Origin: JAJTHC01 sp044348005
Lineage (GTDB): Bacteria > Cyanobacteriota > Vampirovibrionia > Vampirovibrionales > JAJTHC01
Assembly (NCBI GenBank): GCA_044348005.1
Contig: JBIKTR010000013.1
Location: forward strand, 1-46,272
Direction of reading: 5' to 3'
Length of the DNA: 46,272 nucleotides
Within the stretch, counting starts at the first letter, position 1, and each line of letters opens with the position of its first letter. The notes under the pieces are model-generated. The model ran no database searches, was not told where the DNA came from, and saw only the letters and a program-made list of their open reading frames with translations. Shown one piece after another: positions 7,928 through 17,063 of this stretch. Position numbers and translations under genes: made by a program.

Positions 7928-9347
7928 GGGTGTGTTCCTCCACATTTAATGTTCTAACATCCACCAGCTTGCCGTGAATCGCGGCGGCGGCCGCCATCGC
8001 GGGAGACACCAACACGCTACGACCGCCTTTACCTTGGCGCCCTTTAAAGTTGCGGTTGCTGGTGGAAGCACAATACTGCCCCACTTCAATGGCATCACCG
8101 TTCATGGCAATGCACATGGAACAGCCGGGTTCACGCCATTCAAAGCCTGCGTCTTTAAAAATAACGTCTAAGCCCAAGGCTTCGGCCTCTTCTTTCACCA
8201 CTTGCGAACCCGCCACGACCAAGGCTCGCACGTGGGGATCCACCTTCCGTCCCTTTGCCACACGAGCCGCCGCTTCTAAATCTTCCAAGCGACTATTCGT
8301 GCAACTGCCAATGAACACGACGTCGATCGGCAAGCCCTTCATCGGCTGATGAGCCGTTAAGCCCATATAATCCAAGGCATCGGCGAGATCAGATGCTTGC
8401 GTATGCGAAGGAGGGGCTTCAGGACTTGGCACGTTTTCGTTAATGCCACACGCCAATCCAGGGTTCGTGCCATAGGTGACCATCGGTTGAAGGGTCGTGG
8501 CATCGAGTTCCACCACGGCATCAAAGGATGCTCCCTCATCACTGGCAAGCGTCTTCCAATAGGCGACGGCTTCTTCCCACGCCTGCCCCTTGGGAGCCAG
8601 TGGCTTGTCTTTCAAGTAAGCAAAAGTCGTTTCATCGGGGGCAATCATGCCCGCTCTAGCGCCGGCTTCAATGGCCATATTGCACACCGTCATGCGGCCT
8701 TCCATGCTCAAGGCACGAATCGCTTGCCCACGGAACTCCAGCACATAACCTGTACCCGCATCCATGCCGAGTTTGGCAATAATCGCCAAAATTAAATCTT
8801 TCGCCGTGACGCCTTCAGGCAAGGCGCCATGGATGTTAATCGCCATGGTTTTAGAAGGATACTGCAATAAACATTGCGTCGCAAACACATGTTCAATTTC
8901 GCTGGTACCAATCCCAAAGGCAAGGGATCCAAAGGCGCCGTGTGTGGCGGTATGGCTATCTCCGCAAACGATGGTTTGCCCTGGTAAGGTAAAACCGAGT
9001 TCTGGCCCAATCACATGCACAATCCCTTGATGCCCACTTTCTGGCCCGTAATAACGAATGCCATGAGCTTTAACGTTGGCTTCAAGGGCTTCGATTTGGG
9101 CTTGGGCTTGGGCATCTTTCAAGGGGAAGGCACGCCCCACAACGGTTGGGATGGAATGATCCACAGTGGCCAGAGTGAGATCTGGCCGACGCAACGTTAG
9201 ACCCCGTTCAGCGAGACCCGTAAACGCTTGGGGCGAAGTCACTTCGTGAATGAGGTGCCTGTCAATAAACAGCACGGCGGGCGAATCGGGGTCTTCTTGG
9301 TGGACGACGTGAGCATCCCATAATTTTTGATACAACGTCTTGGGCAT
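7920..9347 (-). CDS. leuC: 3-isopropylmalate dehydratase large subunit
   Basis: The aconitase-family large subunit carries the 4Fe-4S cluster for the isopropylmalate isomerase reaction. All three cluster Cys are visible: one in IGSCTNSRLEDL and two in PGCSMCIAMN. Other signatures are DRHLIHEVTSPQAF, VDHSIPT, GDSHTATHGAFG and SNRNFKGRQG. From ATG 9347 (MPKTLYQKLWDAHVV, the usual beginning) it is 475 residues. A second in-frame ATG at 9374 also has a possible GAGGTG site. The upstream region shows no convincing leucine leader peptide. Confidence 0.95.
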   Translation of the reverse strand: MPKTLYQKLWDAHVVHQEDPDSPAVLFIDRHLIHEVTSPQAFTGLAERGLTLRRPDLTLATVDHSIPTVVGRAFPLKDAQAQAQIEALEANVKAHGIRYYGPESGHQGIVHVIGPELGFTLPGQTIVCGDSHTATHGAFGSLAFGIGTSEIEHVFATQCLLQYPSKTMAINIHGALPEGVTAKDLILAIIAKLGMDAGTGYVLEFRGQAIRALSMEGRMTVCNMAIEAGARAGMIAPDETTFAYLKDKPLAPKGQAWEEAVAYWKTLASDEGASFDAVVELDATTLQPMVTYGTNPGLACGINENVPSPEAPPSHTQASDLADALDYMGLTAHQPMKGLPIDVVFIGSCTNSRLEDLEAAARVAKGRKVDPHVRALVVAGSQVVKEEAEALGLDVIFKDAGFEWREPGCSMCIAMNGDAIEVGQYCASTSNRNFKGRQGKGGRSVLVSPAMAAAAAIHGKLVDVRTLNVEEHTHV

Positions 9348-9529
9348 TGGGGCATCCTCATCACAGGGGGTCATAATTGGGAGACACCTCTCACTCTAGC
9401 ACAAAGAAAAGTAGACCGATTGTAAAGAAATTGTAACATTTCAGGAATACTCGCCACGTCGCCTACACCCGTAGATAGACGCCCAGAGGGGGGTGTCTTG
9501 ATCCACAGGTTAATGTTTGTAGAAAAACA

Positions 9530-9558
9530 TTGTCAAAAAGCATGCAACTCTCTATACT
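9530..9558 (+). promoter_or_regulatory. Sigma-70-type promoter
   Basis: TTGTCA (9530-9535) and TATACT (9553-9558) are 17 bases apart, a good vegetative promoter reading towards the small genes at 9569 and 9737. The rest of the 9348-9529 gap holds an imperfect CACCC/GGGTG inverted repeat (about 9463-9500) but no gene. Confidence 0.6.
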
Positions 9559-9568
9559 GGTTTTTGTA

Positions 9569-9715
9569 ATGAATAGGTCATTGATTTCTTATGCCAAGAC
9601 TTACCATTCATTTTTAGAATCTTATGCCTTTAACGTTTATTTTTTACACCTATTAGGTGTCGTCAGCGGGTATGTTTACCTGTTTTACGTGCATCTCAAG
9701 GCAGGTCGTGTTTAG
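9569..9715 (+). CDS. Possible 48-residue hydrophobic peptide
   Basis: An ATG about ten bases after the promoter -10 opens a short frame. Its middle is hydrophobic and aromatic (FNVYFLHLLGVVSGYVYLFY), enough for one membrane helix. There is no ribosome site, so it would need leaderless initiation. It ends 21 bases before the next gene. It could equally be untranslated leader. Confidence 0.25.
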   Translation: MNRSLISYAKTYHSFLESYAFNVYFLHLLGVVSGYVYLFYVHLKAGRV

Positions 9716-9736
9716 GGATTGGGAAGGAAAAACAAC

Positions 9737-10000
9737 ATGCATTCAGTGACACTGGAACCTTTAACCGCGTTAAATACCTATGCCTACCAAGGGGTTTATG
9801 CCCAATTGGACGCTCTAATTCAAGAAGAAACCTTGAGTAGCGACCCTTGGTTTAGTGAAGAATCTCGAAGCATTGAAGAAGACACGAAGGGGGCCTTAAA
9901 GCAGGTGTACCGTATTGTGTGCCAACAAGACTTTTTCTTTAAAATGCTTGCCGTGTTGCTTGTTTTTCATGCCGTGGGCCTGTATTTTTTGTTTCAATAA
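9737..10000 (+). CDS. Small C-terminally anchored protein, unknown
   Basis: An 87-residue protein. Residues 1-65 are soluble and acidic; the last 20 (FFKMLAVLLVFHAVGLYFLF) form one membrane helix, the layout of a tail-anchored protein. The start is set by a strong GGAAGGA eight bases before ATG 9737. A good promoter lies at 9530-9558 and a strong terminator at 10023-10059, so it is probably transcribed alone or with the 48-codon frame before it. No family is recognised. Confidence 0.65.
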   Translation: MHSVTLEPLTALNTYAYQGVYAQLDALIQEETLSSDPWFSEESRSIEEDTKGALKQVYRIVCQQDFFFKMLAVLLVFHAVGLYFLFQ

Positions 10001-10022
10001 ACACACTGGGCTTAAATACGTC

Positions 10023-10059
10023 AAAAAAGAAGCTCCGCGGGATCAGAGCTTCTTTTTTT
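10023..10059. terminator. Bidirectional intrinsic terminator
   Basis: An A-run and GAAGCTC (to 10035) pair with GAGCTTC (10046-10052) and a T-run ending at 10059. It can terminate both the plus-strand gene ending at 10000 and the minus-strand gene ending at 10082. Confidence 0.85.
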
Positions 10060-10081
10060 ATGAGTCAATGACGCAGAAGGC

Positions 10082-10939
10082 TTACGCGGTTTTGTGATTG
10101 TCGCCTTTTTTCTTTCTGACGACTACCCAGCTACTGTCGCCGTTATCGTCGCGTGTTACAATCGTTCCATTTTTAGAGTTGTCGTGATGATGCTTGCACG
10201 TCTTGGTCTTCTTTTTCTTGTGGACAGTTGAACAGGTGTCATCATCCTCATCGATTTTGGCCTTGAGCAGGCGTTCAAGTTTGGCAATACGGTTTTTTAA
10301 GTTCTTATCGCCATCATCCTTCTCGCGTTGTGCATGCGCCCATTTAAACATCCGCTCTTCTCTAGATCCTTCCTGATTTTTAGCGAAGAATCCCAACAAG
10401 GCGGGTGCTACAGAAGCAATGATATTACCCCAAAAGCCACGGTCGTCTTTTTTGGAAAGCAATTGCAATTGTTGTTTTTGAAGATCAAAATCACGGGCGC
10501 TGTCTAGTTTTGCAAAGTCGAGCTGACGCAGTTGGCTGAGGTTTTGAAAGCCCAATTGACGTGTTTCGCTTCTGTCTTGAAAAGCCAGCAAATGCTTAAA
10601 GCGTGTTAAATCAATTTGAGCGAGTGGCACTTCGTTTGCGAATCGGTGTGGATTGTGTTGATACAACTGATTCAATAACGTTGCTTGGGTTAAATCGGTG
10701 CCCAGCCCTAGGGAAGAAAGACCTGCCAAAGGGTTCAAGAGGCCTGAAGCCGTCGTTTGGTTCAGCAACGTATTTTGCAAGGTGGCCAGAGACAAAGTAT
10801 TCGAATCCACAGCAGCGCCATTGACCAAATAATTGGGGCCCAAAAACTGCTGATTAACAGTGGCGTCAGGGCGTAAAAGTGAAGGTAAAAGTGAAGCGGT
10901 CGGCGTGCCAAACGTTAAGTCTAAAGGCGAAGCAATCAT
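10082..10939 (-). CDS. Unknown protein with Leu/Gln repeats and a Lys/His-rich tail
   Basis: A 285-residue protein with no recognised domain. Residues about 90-165 are rich in Leu, Gln, Asp and Phe with a rough repeating pattern (QLDFAKLDSARDFDLQKQQL), likely helical. A short hydrophobic stretch follows (NIIASVAPALLGFF), then a charged probable coiled coil (KNLKNRIAKLERLLKAKI). The tail is very basic with a Cys-Lys-His-His-His run that could bind metal or nucleic acid. The start is firm: AAGGAG lies eight bases before ATG 10939, although the frame is open 26 codons further. It converges on the small anchored protein through a shared terminator. Confidence 0.65.
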   Translation of the reverse strand: MIASPLDLTFGTPTASLLPSLLRPDATVNQQFLGPNYLVNGAAVDSNTLSLATLQNTLLNQTTASGLLNPLAGLSSLGLGTDLTQATLLNQLYQHNPHRFANEVPLAQIDLTRFKHLLAFQDRSETRQLGFQNLSQLRQLDFAKLDSARDFDLQKQQLQLLSKKDDRGFWGNIIASVAPALLGFFAKNQEGSREERMFKWAHAQREKDDGDKNLKNRIAKLERLLKAKIDEDDDTCSTVHKKKKTKTCKHHHDNSKNGTIVTRDDNGDSSWVVVRKKKGDNHKTA

Positions 10940-11130
10940 GAAAAATACTCCTAAGGTCATTGAAAGGGGTTGGGTTACATAGGGAGCGAAGCAGGCACCC
11001 TGCTTTCTACAAGGCAAGGCGCAAAACTCTCATTTAAAATACAAAGGGTAAAAGATAAGGGGTCGTTTATCGGGTAGGGGATTTAATCTTATATTTATAT
11101 AAAAACAATAATAGAAAAACTTTGTGCTAG

Positions 11131-11139
11131 TGCTATAAT
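11131..11139 (+). promoter_or_regulatory. Extended -10 promoter upstream of holB
   Basis: TGC followed by TATAAT (11134-11139) forms an extended -10 element. A good -35 is not visible. It lies about 95 bases before the holB start in the AT-rich 290-base gap between divergent genes. Confidence 0.5.
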
Positions 11140-11231
11140 AAAACGTAGCCCCCCTGTGCTAAATTGAGATATTTCTTAACAATGCCTGCTTCACTCAATA
11201 TCCTGACCCTTCATTCTATAAGGTTCTTTTC

Positions 11232-12233
11232 ATGCCTTGCCCTGCTCCTTCTAAAGCCTTAAGCTTTTTTAAATCCGCCTTTGTTCAAGGCGTTTTTGGG
11301 CATGCCTACCTGCTCACGGGGCAAGACACCCAATACCAATACGATCTGGCTATGCACATGGCTCAATTGCTCAATTGTGAAGCCCCCCTTCAAGACGAAA
11401 CAAATCAGCCCACCCCATGTCAAACGTGTCGCCCTTGTAAATGGATTGCGCAAGTGTCCCACCCCATTGTAAAAGTCGTCAGTCGCTTAACCTTTGAAGA
11501 TGAAGACTCCTATGCGTCTAAACCCAAAGCCAGTCGAGACAAAGACCGCACCCAAATCGCCACAGCACAAGTCAAAAGCCTACAAAGCTATTTGGCGCGG
11601 CAAGCAGGGCCTTCTGAACATCGCGTGGTGATTTTTACAGATGCTGAAAAAGTCACCGCCCCGCAATCAGAACTTGCCCCCAGCGATGTAGGGGCTTACC
11701 CCCTGCCTTATGAATGGCGAAATGACCCTAAAAATAAGGCCTTTACCTTAAGCTGGCAACCCCTTACACAAGGGGTGTTTAATGAAGCGTCCGCCAATCG
11801 CTTTTTAAAAAGTTTGGAAGAGCCTCACCCACGCACCCACTATTTTTTCTTAACCCGTCATGCAGAAAGTCTCTTGCCCACCATTGTGTCTCGATGCCAA
11901 ACCATTTATGTGCCAAGCTTCATTCAGCCAGAAAAGCCTGCCGTTGCCTTGCCCGATGCCCTCACGGCGTGGATCCACAAAGCCTTTTACAACCGAAACC
12001 CCCTTGAACTTCACCCCTTGACTCAAGAACTCGACGCCCTGCTGAAAGAAAGTGGCATGCCCTTGCTACAAGCTTGCCGACTGCTTCAACAGGCCTTGCA
12101 AGCCCCCCCTTTTAAAGACGACACCGCCCGATACATTCGTTGGCAACAGGCCTTGGCCCACATGGAACGTTACTTAAAGCAGTCTTGTAACCCGTCTAAC
12201 ACCCTATGGACATTGTTGGACGCTGTGATTTAA
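11232..12233 (+). CDS. holB: DNA polymerase III delta-prime subunit (clamp loader)
   Basis: A clamp-loader AAA+ subunit that helps place the sliding clamp on DNA. The 333-residue protein begins with GHAYLLTGQD, where the Walker A is degenerate as expected for delta-prime. It then has a four-Cys zinc motif (C..CQTCRPC), and NRFLKSLEEPHPRTHYFFLT ... TIVSRCQTI, the sensor 1 and SRC block typical of HolB/DnaX. ATG 11232 has AAGG nine bases upstream. The stop codon interlocks with the MFS gene on the other strand. DnaX is less likely because the P-loop is missing. Confidence 0.85.
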   Translation: MPCPAPSKALSFFKSAFVQGVFGHAYLLTGQDTQYQYDLAMHMAQLLNCEAPLQDETNQPTPCQTCRPCKWIAQVSHPIVKVVSRLTFEDEDSYASKPKASRDKDRTQIATAQVKSLQSYLARQAGPSEHRVVIFTDAEKVTAPQSELAPSDVGAYPLPYEWRNDPKNKAFTLSWQPLTQGVFNEASANRFLKSLEEPHPRTHYFFLTRHAESLLPTIVSRCQTIYVPSFIQPEKPAVALPDALTAWIHKAFYNRNPLELHPLTQELDALLKESGMPLLQACRLLQQALQAPPFKDDTARYIRWQQALAHMERYLKQSCNPSNTLWTLLDAVI

Positions 12234-13465
12234 GCCACTTTACTGTGACTGGCTTGAACCGTTACGTTTAAGGGGGTCGGTTTTTTTTGTAGGGAAAGTC
12301 CAATGGCAAAAATCAAGCCAGCCAGTGCTATTAAAAGAGTGGCCAGTAAACCAGTGTCATACGTAAAATGTTGCCCAAAATACCCCATAGCCACCATGCC
12401 TAAACCTTGGCCAGAATCCGCCAGCATGGTGTAGGTGGCCATGGCTGAACCTCGTTCGCTGACGTGCGTGCGATCGGCCACCATCGCGACAATAGACGGC
12501 TGAACCACCCCCGCCCCTAAGCCATATAAAACCGCCGAAATCAACAAAGGCGCAGTGCCAAACGAATAGAAAATACCAATCAAACTCACCACTACCAACG
12601 CCATACCGGGAATAATCGTGTAGAGGCGTCCGAATTTGTCGCTGGATTCTCCCCCTAAAAAACGACTGGCAATTAAAGAAAACGCATAAAAAATATGGAA
12701 ACTTTCCACATGATGAATCCCTTTACTCGCCACAATCAAAGGAATAAAGGGGATCAATGCCCCAAATACAAAGCTATTACTGGCAATCAACACACCAGGG
12801 GTCACGCCCTTAATGTTAAATAAACGCCCTTTGACAGGCACACGCGTGGCGTCTTGCAAGGCGTGCTGTTGGGTGTGATGCGTTTCTAAATGCCCCATGC
12901 GTAACAGCACCGCTAAGGACGCCATCAAAACCCCCAGAGACAATACCATCGCTTCAATACACCAGCCCCGCTCCGCCAGAATCCACCCAACGGCCGGAGC
13001 ATAGGCCATGGCCAACTTAATGGCGTTTGAAAACAGAGCAATGCCTCTGGCTCGAGACGCTTCTGGCACCGTTTCCGTCAAGTAACTGTATGAAACCGTA
13101 TTAAAAAATGAAAAACCCACGCCCTGTAAGGCTCGCGCGATCCAAAGCATCCACAGCGTGTTCGGCATCAACAACATCAACACGGTACCCGCCCCAAAAA
13201 ACGCAATAGAAAGCAAAAATAACTGGCGCGGGGGGTATTCTTCATACAGCTTCCCGACCCAAGGTCGCACCACCACGGAAACAACCATAAACAACGCCAG
13301 CAATTTCCCCGATTCTTCAGGGCTGACATGAATGCTAACCAAGTGAATGGGCAACATGGTGGTGAAAAAATGAGACGCCGAATAGAACAGCGTCGTGCTG
13401 AGGCAGAGCAACCAAAACACCTTAGGCAAAGATTTAAAGGAGTCTAAAAAAGAAGGAGATTTCAC
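12230..13465 (-). CDS. MFS transporter, probably iron-regulated exporter
   Basis: A 411-residue major facilitator superfamily protein with about 12 hydrophobic segments, a central cytoplasmic loop (about 185-205) and the family pattern RPWVGKLYEEYPPRQL after TM2. Substrate is not evident from sequence alone. The region just upstream carries a long palindrome matching a Fur box, so expression is probably repressed by iron. Siderophore export or metal homeostasis is therefore a reasonable inference. The GTG start at 13465 lacks a clear ribosome site; no better one is in frame. The stop interlocks with holB. Confidence 0.8.
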   Translation of the reverse strand: MKSPSFLDSFKSLPKVFWLLCLSTTLFYSASHFFTTMLPIHLVSIHVSPEESGKLLALFMVVSVVVRPWVGKLYEEYPPRQLFLLSIAFFGAGTVLMLLMPNTLWMLWIARALQGVGFSFFNTVSYSYLTETVPEASRARGIALFSNAIKLAMAYAPAVGWILAERGWCIEAMVLSLGVLMASLAVLLRMGHLETHHTQQHALQDATRVPVKGRLFNIKGVTPGVLIASNSFVFGALIPFIPLIVASKGIHHVESFHIFYAFSLIASRFLGGESSDKFGRLYTIIPGMALVVVSLIGIFYSFGTAPLLISAVLYGLGAGVVQPSIVAMVADRTHVSERGSAMATYTMLADSGQGLGMVAMGYFGQHFTYDTGLLATLLIALAGLIFAIGLSLQKKPTPLNVTVQASHSKVA

Positions 13466-13527
13466 AGCACGGTTTCACTTTGTGGCGCTTATTTATAGTT
13501 ACCAGTACGGGTAGGAAAGTATTGGGA

Positions 13528-13564
13528 AAAGTATTTATTGAGAATGATTCTCAATAAATACTTT
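13528..13564. promoter_or_regulatory. Fur-box-like operator (37-base palindrome)
   Basis: Two 18-base arms pair perfectly around a single central base (13546). The core TGAGAATGATTCTCA matches the 7-1-7 Fur box TGATAATNATTATCA except for one symmetric change per half. It sits about 60 bases upstream of the MFS start, next to a TATAAA-like -10 (about 13492-13497, minus strand). A hairpin terminator for dapL is less likely because the loop would be a single base. Confidence 0.75.
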
Positions 13565-13691
13565 AACATGGCTTTAGGTTCAGGTCAAGCCCTTTACGCT
13601 CAATATACTACATTTGTAACAACGCAGATGCTCAAGCCTACTGAGACTGTTCTCTTCTGTTTATACATGCCCGATCCAACAAACGAGTTCG

Positions 13692-14972
13692 CTAGGCACG
13701 CTCATACGTAAAGCCATCGCGCGCCATGCGATCAAACACTTCGTTGAGCTGTTCTTCAGGCAACACTAGAGACAAACGAATAAAGCCTTCCCCATTCGGT
13801 CCAAACGCCGTACCCGGTACCACCACAATACCAGACGTCTTCAGTAAGTCTTGAGAAAATTGTTCGCAAGAGCTGTAGCGCTTAGGAATCGGCACCCACA
13901 AGTAAAACGTCGCCTTCGGTGGATTCATCGCTTCTACAGGCCAACCCAAGCGCTTAAGGCCTGTTAGCGTCACGGCTTGGCTATGCGCGTAAACCTTCGC
14001 CACCTCTTCAATGTACGCTTGAATGTCAGGGCTGGTAATGGCAAAAGTCCCTGCCTTTTGCAAGCCTTTGAAGATGCCACTGTCCATCGTGGATTTGACC
14101 AACGCCACGAGATCCACCGCGTCTTGATGGCCCACCGCAAAGCCCAAACGCCAGCCTGTTAGGCTATATGGCTTTGAAAGGCTATGAAACTCAATGGCAC
14201 AATCCATGGCACCTTCCGCTTCTAAAATGGAATGCGGACGCGCTTCTGGACTAAAATACATGTCGGCATAGGCGTTGTCTGAAATCGCTAAAATGTCGTG
14301 CTCCCGCGCGAAATCAACCGTATGCTGAAGGTAAGACAACGGCGCCACCGCCCCAATCGGGTTCGACGGATAGTTCACCACCACCGCCTTCACCTTTTTT
14401 GGGTCAATGCCTTGGCCAACAATTTCTTCTTGCCACACGTCATTCAAGTTCGGCAAGTACTTGTTTTCAGGATTCAAGCGAATGGAAACGGCTTTGCCCC
14501 CCGCCCCTTCAATGGCATCCACATAGCTGGCGTAACCGGGGTCCGGCACTAAAATCACTTCCTTGTCCGCTTCTGCTAAATACGGCGTAATCAACCCACG
14601 AAAGACGTTGCCCAAGCCTTCTTTGGAACCAATCAAGGCGCACACCTGCTTTTCCGCGTCGACTTCAACGCCAAAGCGTTGCTTCATGCGACTGGCACAC
14701 GCCTTGCGGAAGCTCAATTCCCCGCGCGTGGTGGAATAGGTGTCGTTGTCTTTTTCAGAAAGGCTGGCAATCAGCACGTCTTTAATCGCTTGAGGCGCGG
14801 GCAAGGTGGGCGCGCCGATGCTGAGCTTGAGTGGGGGGCACCCCTTGGCGTTGAGTTCAGGGGTGAGATCCGCGACTTGTTTGGCGATGCGAAACATGAT
14901 GTATTCTTGGCGATTTTGCCAAATTTCGCTGTACAGGGATTTTACATCAACAGCGGTTTCTGGGCGTGTCAT
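13692..14972 (-). CDS. dapL: LL-diaminopimelate aminotransferase (class I PLP enzyme)
   Basis: It is predicted to convert tetrahydrodipicolinate directly to LL-diaminopimelate for lysine and peptidoglycan. The 426-residue protein has the class I aminotransferase core: SIGAPTLPAP, VPDPGYASY, VVVNYPSNPIGAVAP, ISDNAYADMYF and the PLP-lysine motif HSLSKPYSLTGWRLGFAVG, followed by KSTMDSGIFKGLQKAG, which is characteristic of the DapL group. A strong GGAGG precedes ATG 14972. Another aminotransferase specificity remains possible. The DapL route is typical of Cyanobacteria and relatives, plants and Chlamydiae. Confidence 0.8.
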   Translation of the reverse strand: MTRPETAVDVKSLYSEIWQNRQEYIMFRIAKQVADLTPELNAKGCPPLKLSIGAPTLPAPQAIKDVLIASLSEKDNDTYSTTRGELSFRKACASRMKQRFGVEVDAEKQVCALIGSKEGLGNVFRGLITPYLAEADKEVILVPDPGYASYVDAIEGAGGKAVSIRLNPENKYLPNLNDVWQEEIVGQGIDPKKVKAVVVNYPSNPIGAVAPLSYLQHTVDFAREHDILAISDNAYADMYFSPEARPHSILEAEGAMDCAIEFHSLSKPYSLTGWRLGFAVGHQDAVDLVALVKSTMDSGIFKGLQKAGTFAITSPDIQAYIEEVAKVYAHSQAVTLTGLKRLGWPVEAMNPPKATFYLWVPIPKRYSSCEQFSQDLLKTSGIVVVPGTAFGPNGEGFIRLSLVLPEEQLNEVFDRMARDGFTYERA

Positions 14973-15168
14973 AGGCGAGCCTCCTTTTTTTTGGGGGTTT
15001 TCGCCATTATAGCATGAAAAGGCGAAGCGTGGCAGGGGCTTCTACTTCCTTTTAACGCTGGTGCTTGGAGACCTTTAAAAGCGATTCAAGGTGGGGGAGA
15101 GCAAGGTTTTGATAACTGGATAGAATTGTCTTAATCTATTTTTGCTATAAAACTTATTTTGTTTTAAA

Positions 15169-15216
15169 ATGGATAGGAGGTATTCAAAAATCACAATCAT
15201 TGTAGGATCAATATGA
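15169..15216 (+). other. Possible 15-codon upstream ORF
   Basis: An ATG at 15169 starts a 15-codon frame that ends in TGA overlapping the ATG of the OLD-family gene (ATATGA). It contains the only other GGAGG in the leader. It may couple translation or be chance. Confidence 0.25.
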
Positions 15217-17063
15217 ACTGTTTTATATCTGAAATTGAAATAGAAAACTTTAAGGGGATTAAAAAAACCACTTTGAAGCTGAATGATACACTTAATTGTC
15301 TTATTGGAATGAATGAATCGGGCAAATCTACTATTTTAGATGCTATGGACTGGTTACTGAATGACAATAATGAAAGCAAATTATACCAACCATACCCAAA
15401 TGGAAAAGAATATACAACTAGTGTGACGGCGACGCTGTGTTTAAAAGAGAAAAAATCTATTTCATGGACTCCTTTATTTGACGGAAAAAAGGGTAAAAAA
15501 CTAACTTTTGATCTACCTTCGAGTACGACGGTAAAAATAAAAAAAGAAGTAAATATAGAAAATCGAGATGAGGCTAGAAACAACTATATTTTTCATTATG
15601 AAGATAAGAAACCTGCATTACACAAGCAAAGTGAATGGAACCTAGAAATTTTAGATCTTTTCCGAGAAGACATAATCAGATTATTACCAGAGGATCTAAC
15701 TTTAGACGAAAACGATTCTAAATATTACTCTGTGATTAAAAATCCAATTGATGGCAAATCTTTTTTCAGAATGGGTGACGAATGTGTTTCAGTTGGCTTG
15801 ATTCCATTTTTACATAAATGCCTGCCTACTGGAACAGCACCTCCAAACTTCTTTAAAGATGAAGATCTTGTACTTTTTTTTGCTATTTCTGCATCTGTAT
15901 TGAGTAGTACCATTATTCCTAAAGATTCACGGATTACAGATGTTACGAACATGGAAGACTTATGGAGAGATTTTTTTCGTTTTATTAACATTGATTTATC
16001 TAGCGAAATACCTGATGGCTTTAACTCACTAAAAGCACCAAAATTAACATCGGCAAATGATAGTTTTAAAAAAGCTTACTGTCCTCCAGATCATACATCA
16101 GAACAAGGTGTAAAATTTTATGTTGAATGCTGGGGTGCGAATGGTGTAGAAATTTTGTTTTCTGACTTAGAAGATAAATTAACATTATTTCAGCATAGAA
16201 GCGATGGCTTTCAATGGTATTTTTCGTTTTACATAAAACTTTTGATGTTAACCAAGAGCGGTGCTGAAAAGGGTAAGCTTTTACTTATTGATGAACCTGC
16301 TTTATCGCTCTCACCCAAAAATCAGACAATGTTTTTAAAATGGTTGGTAGAACTCTGTACTGAAAATAACATCCAAGTAATTTATACGACGCATAGTCCT
16401 TATTTGGTCAATATTGACAATCTAGAACAGATATTTATAGCCTCTAAAACCCAAAAAGACGATATAAGAATTTCAAGCCTTAAAGATCTGAATTCATCAT
16501 ACAAACTTAGCGGTGGACTTCTACCCTTGGAACATGCTTTAGGCTGGCGAATACATCCGAGCCTAGATGTTCCTTGTTTTCTTCTTGTTGAAGGAATTAA
16601 AGATTATGTTTTCTGGAAAGCTTTATTTGCTTACTTTAAAAATCTTAAAGTCCTAGTCATTCCTTGCGGAAGTGTAAGAAAAATAAGTAATGAGTACCTT
16701 CACCTGAGGGGATTTTATCCTGATCAAAAAATCTTAATTTGTATCGACAATGATAAAGCAGGGAAAGATGTAAAAAAAGATTTTCTAAACAATGTTATAG
16801 CTAAAGGTAGCAAGCCAACCAAAGAAGATCAAGAAATGCTAAAGGAAGTGTTTTTTACCTATGCTGATTTGCCAAGTGATGATTTGAAAGTGATTGACCT
16901 AGAAGATTATATAAAATCCCTATGTCCCAAGCTTAAAAAAGATGGGAAAAAGACTTTGGCTTATAAGTTTAAGCAAGAAATTGAAAAACCTAATAATGAT
17001 ATTTCAAACATTCAACAAATTGAAAGCTTTTTGAAAGAAAAATACGACTCTGTTACGTTTTGA
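15213..17063 (+). CDS. OLD-family ATPase with TOPRIM nuclease domain
   Basis: A 616-residue protein of the overcoming-lysogenization-defect type. The N-terminal ABC/RecF-like ATPase has Walker A GMNESGKST (32-40) and Walker B LLLIDEPALSLS (about 355), followed by the H-loop THSPYL. A C-terminal TOPRIM domain has LLVEGIKDY (about 456) and IDNDKAGKD (about 510), the acidic metal ligands. Relatives include P2 Old and GajA of the Gabija defence system, and act as DNA nucleases. Base composition is about one-third GC, far lower than its neighbours, and codon use is AT-rich, so recent acquisition is likely. AGGA lies six bases before the start. The next genes on the same strand are a toxin-antitoxin pair and a UvrD/RecB-type protein. 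Confidence 0.85.
   Translation: MNCFISEIEIENFKGIKKTTLKLNDTLNCLIGMNESGKSTILDAMDWLLNDNNESKLYQPYPNGKEYTTSVTATLCLKEKKSISWTPLFDGKKGKKLTFDLPSSTTVKIKKEVNIENRDEARNNYIFHYEDKKPALHKQSEWNLEILDLFREDIIRLLPEDLTLDENDSKYYSVIKNPIDGKSFFRMGDECVSVGLIPFLHKCLPTGTAPPNFFKDEDLVLFFAISASVLSSTIIPKDSRITDVTNMEDLWRDFFRFINIDLSSEIPDGFNSLKAPKLTSANDSFKKAYCPPDHTSEQGVKFYVECWGANGVEILFSDLEDKLTLFQHRSDGFQWYFSFYIKLLMLTKSGAEKGKLLLIDEPALSLSPKNQTMFLKWLVELCTENNIQVIYTTHSPYLVNIDNLEQIFIASKTQKDDIRISSLKDLNSSYKLSGGLLPLEHALGWRIHPSLDVPCFLLVEGIKDYVFWKALFAYFKNLKVLVIPCGSVRKISNEYLHLRGFYPDQKILICIDNDKAGKDVKKDFLNNVIAKGSKPTKEDQEMLKEVFFTYADLPSDDLKVIDLEDYIKSLCPKLKKDGKKTLAYKFKQEIEKPNNDISNIQQIESFLKEKYDSVTF

Noticed and set aside
9348..9529. A leucine attenuator before leuC
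   Set aside because: An imperfect inverted repeat exists, but no leader peptide with Leu codons precedes it.
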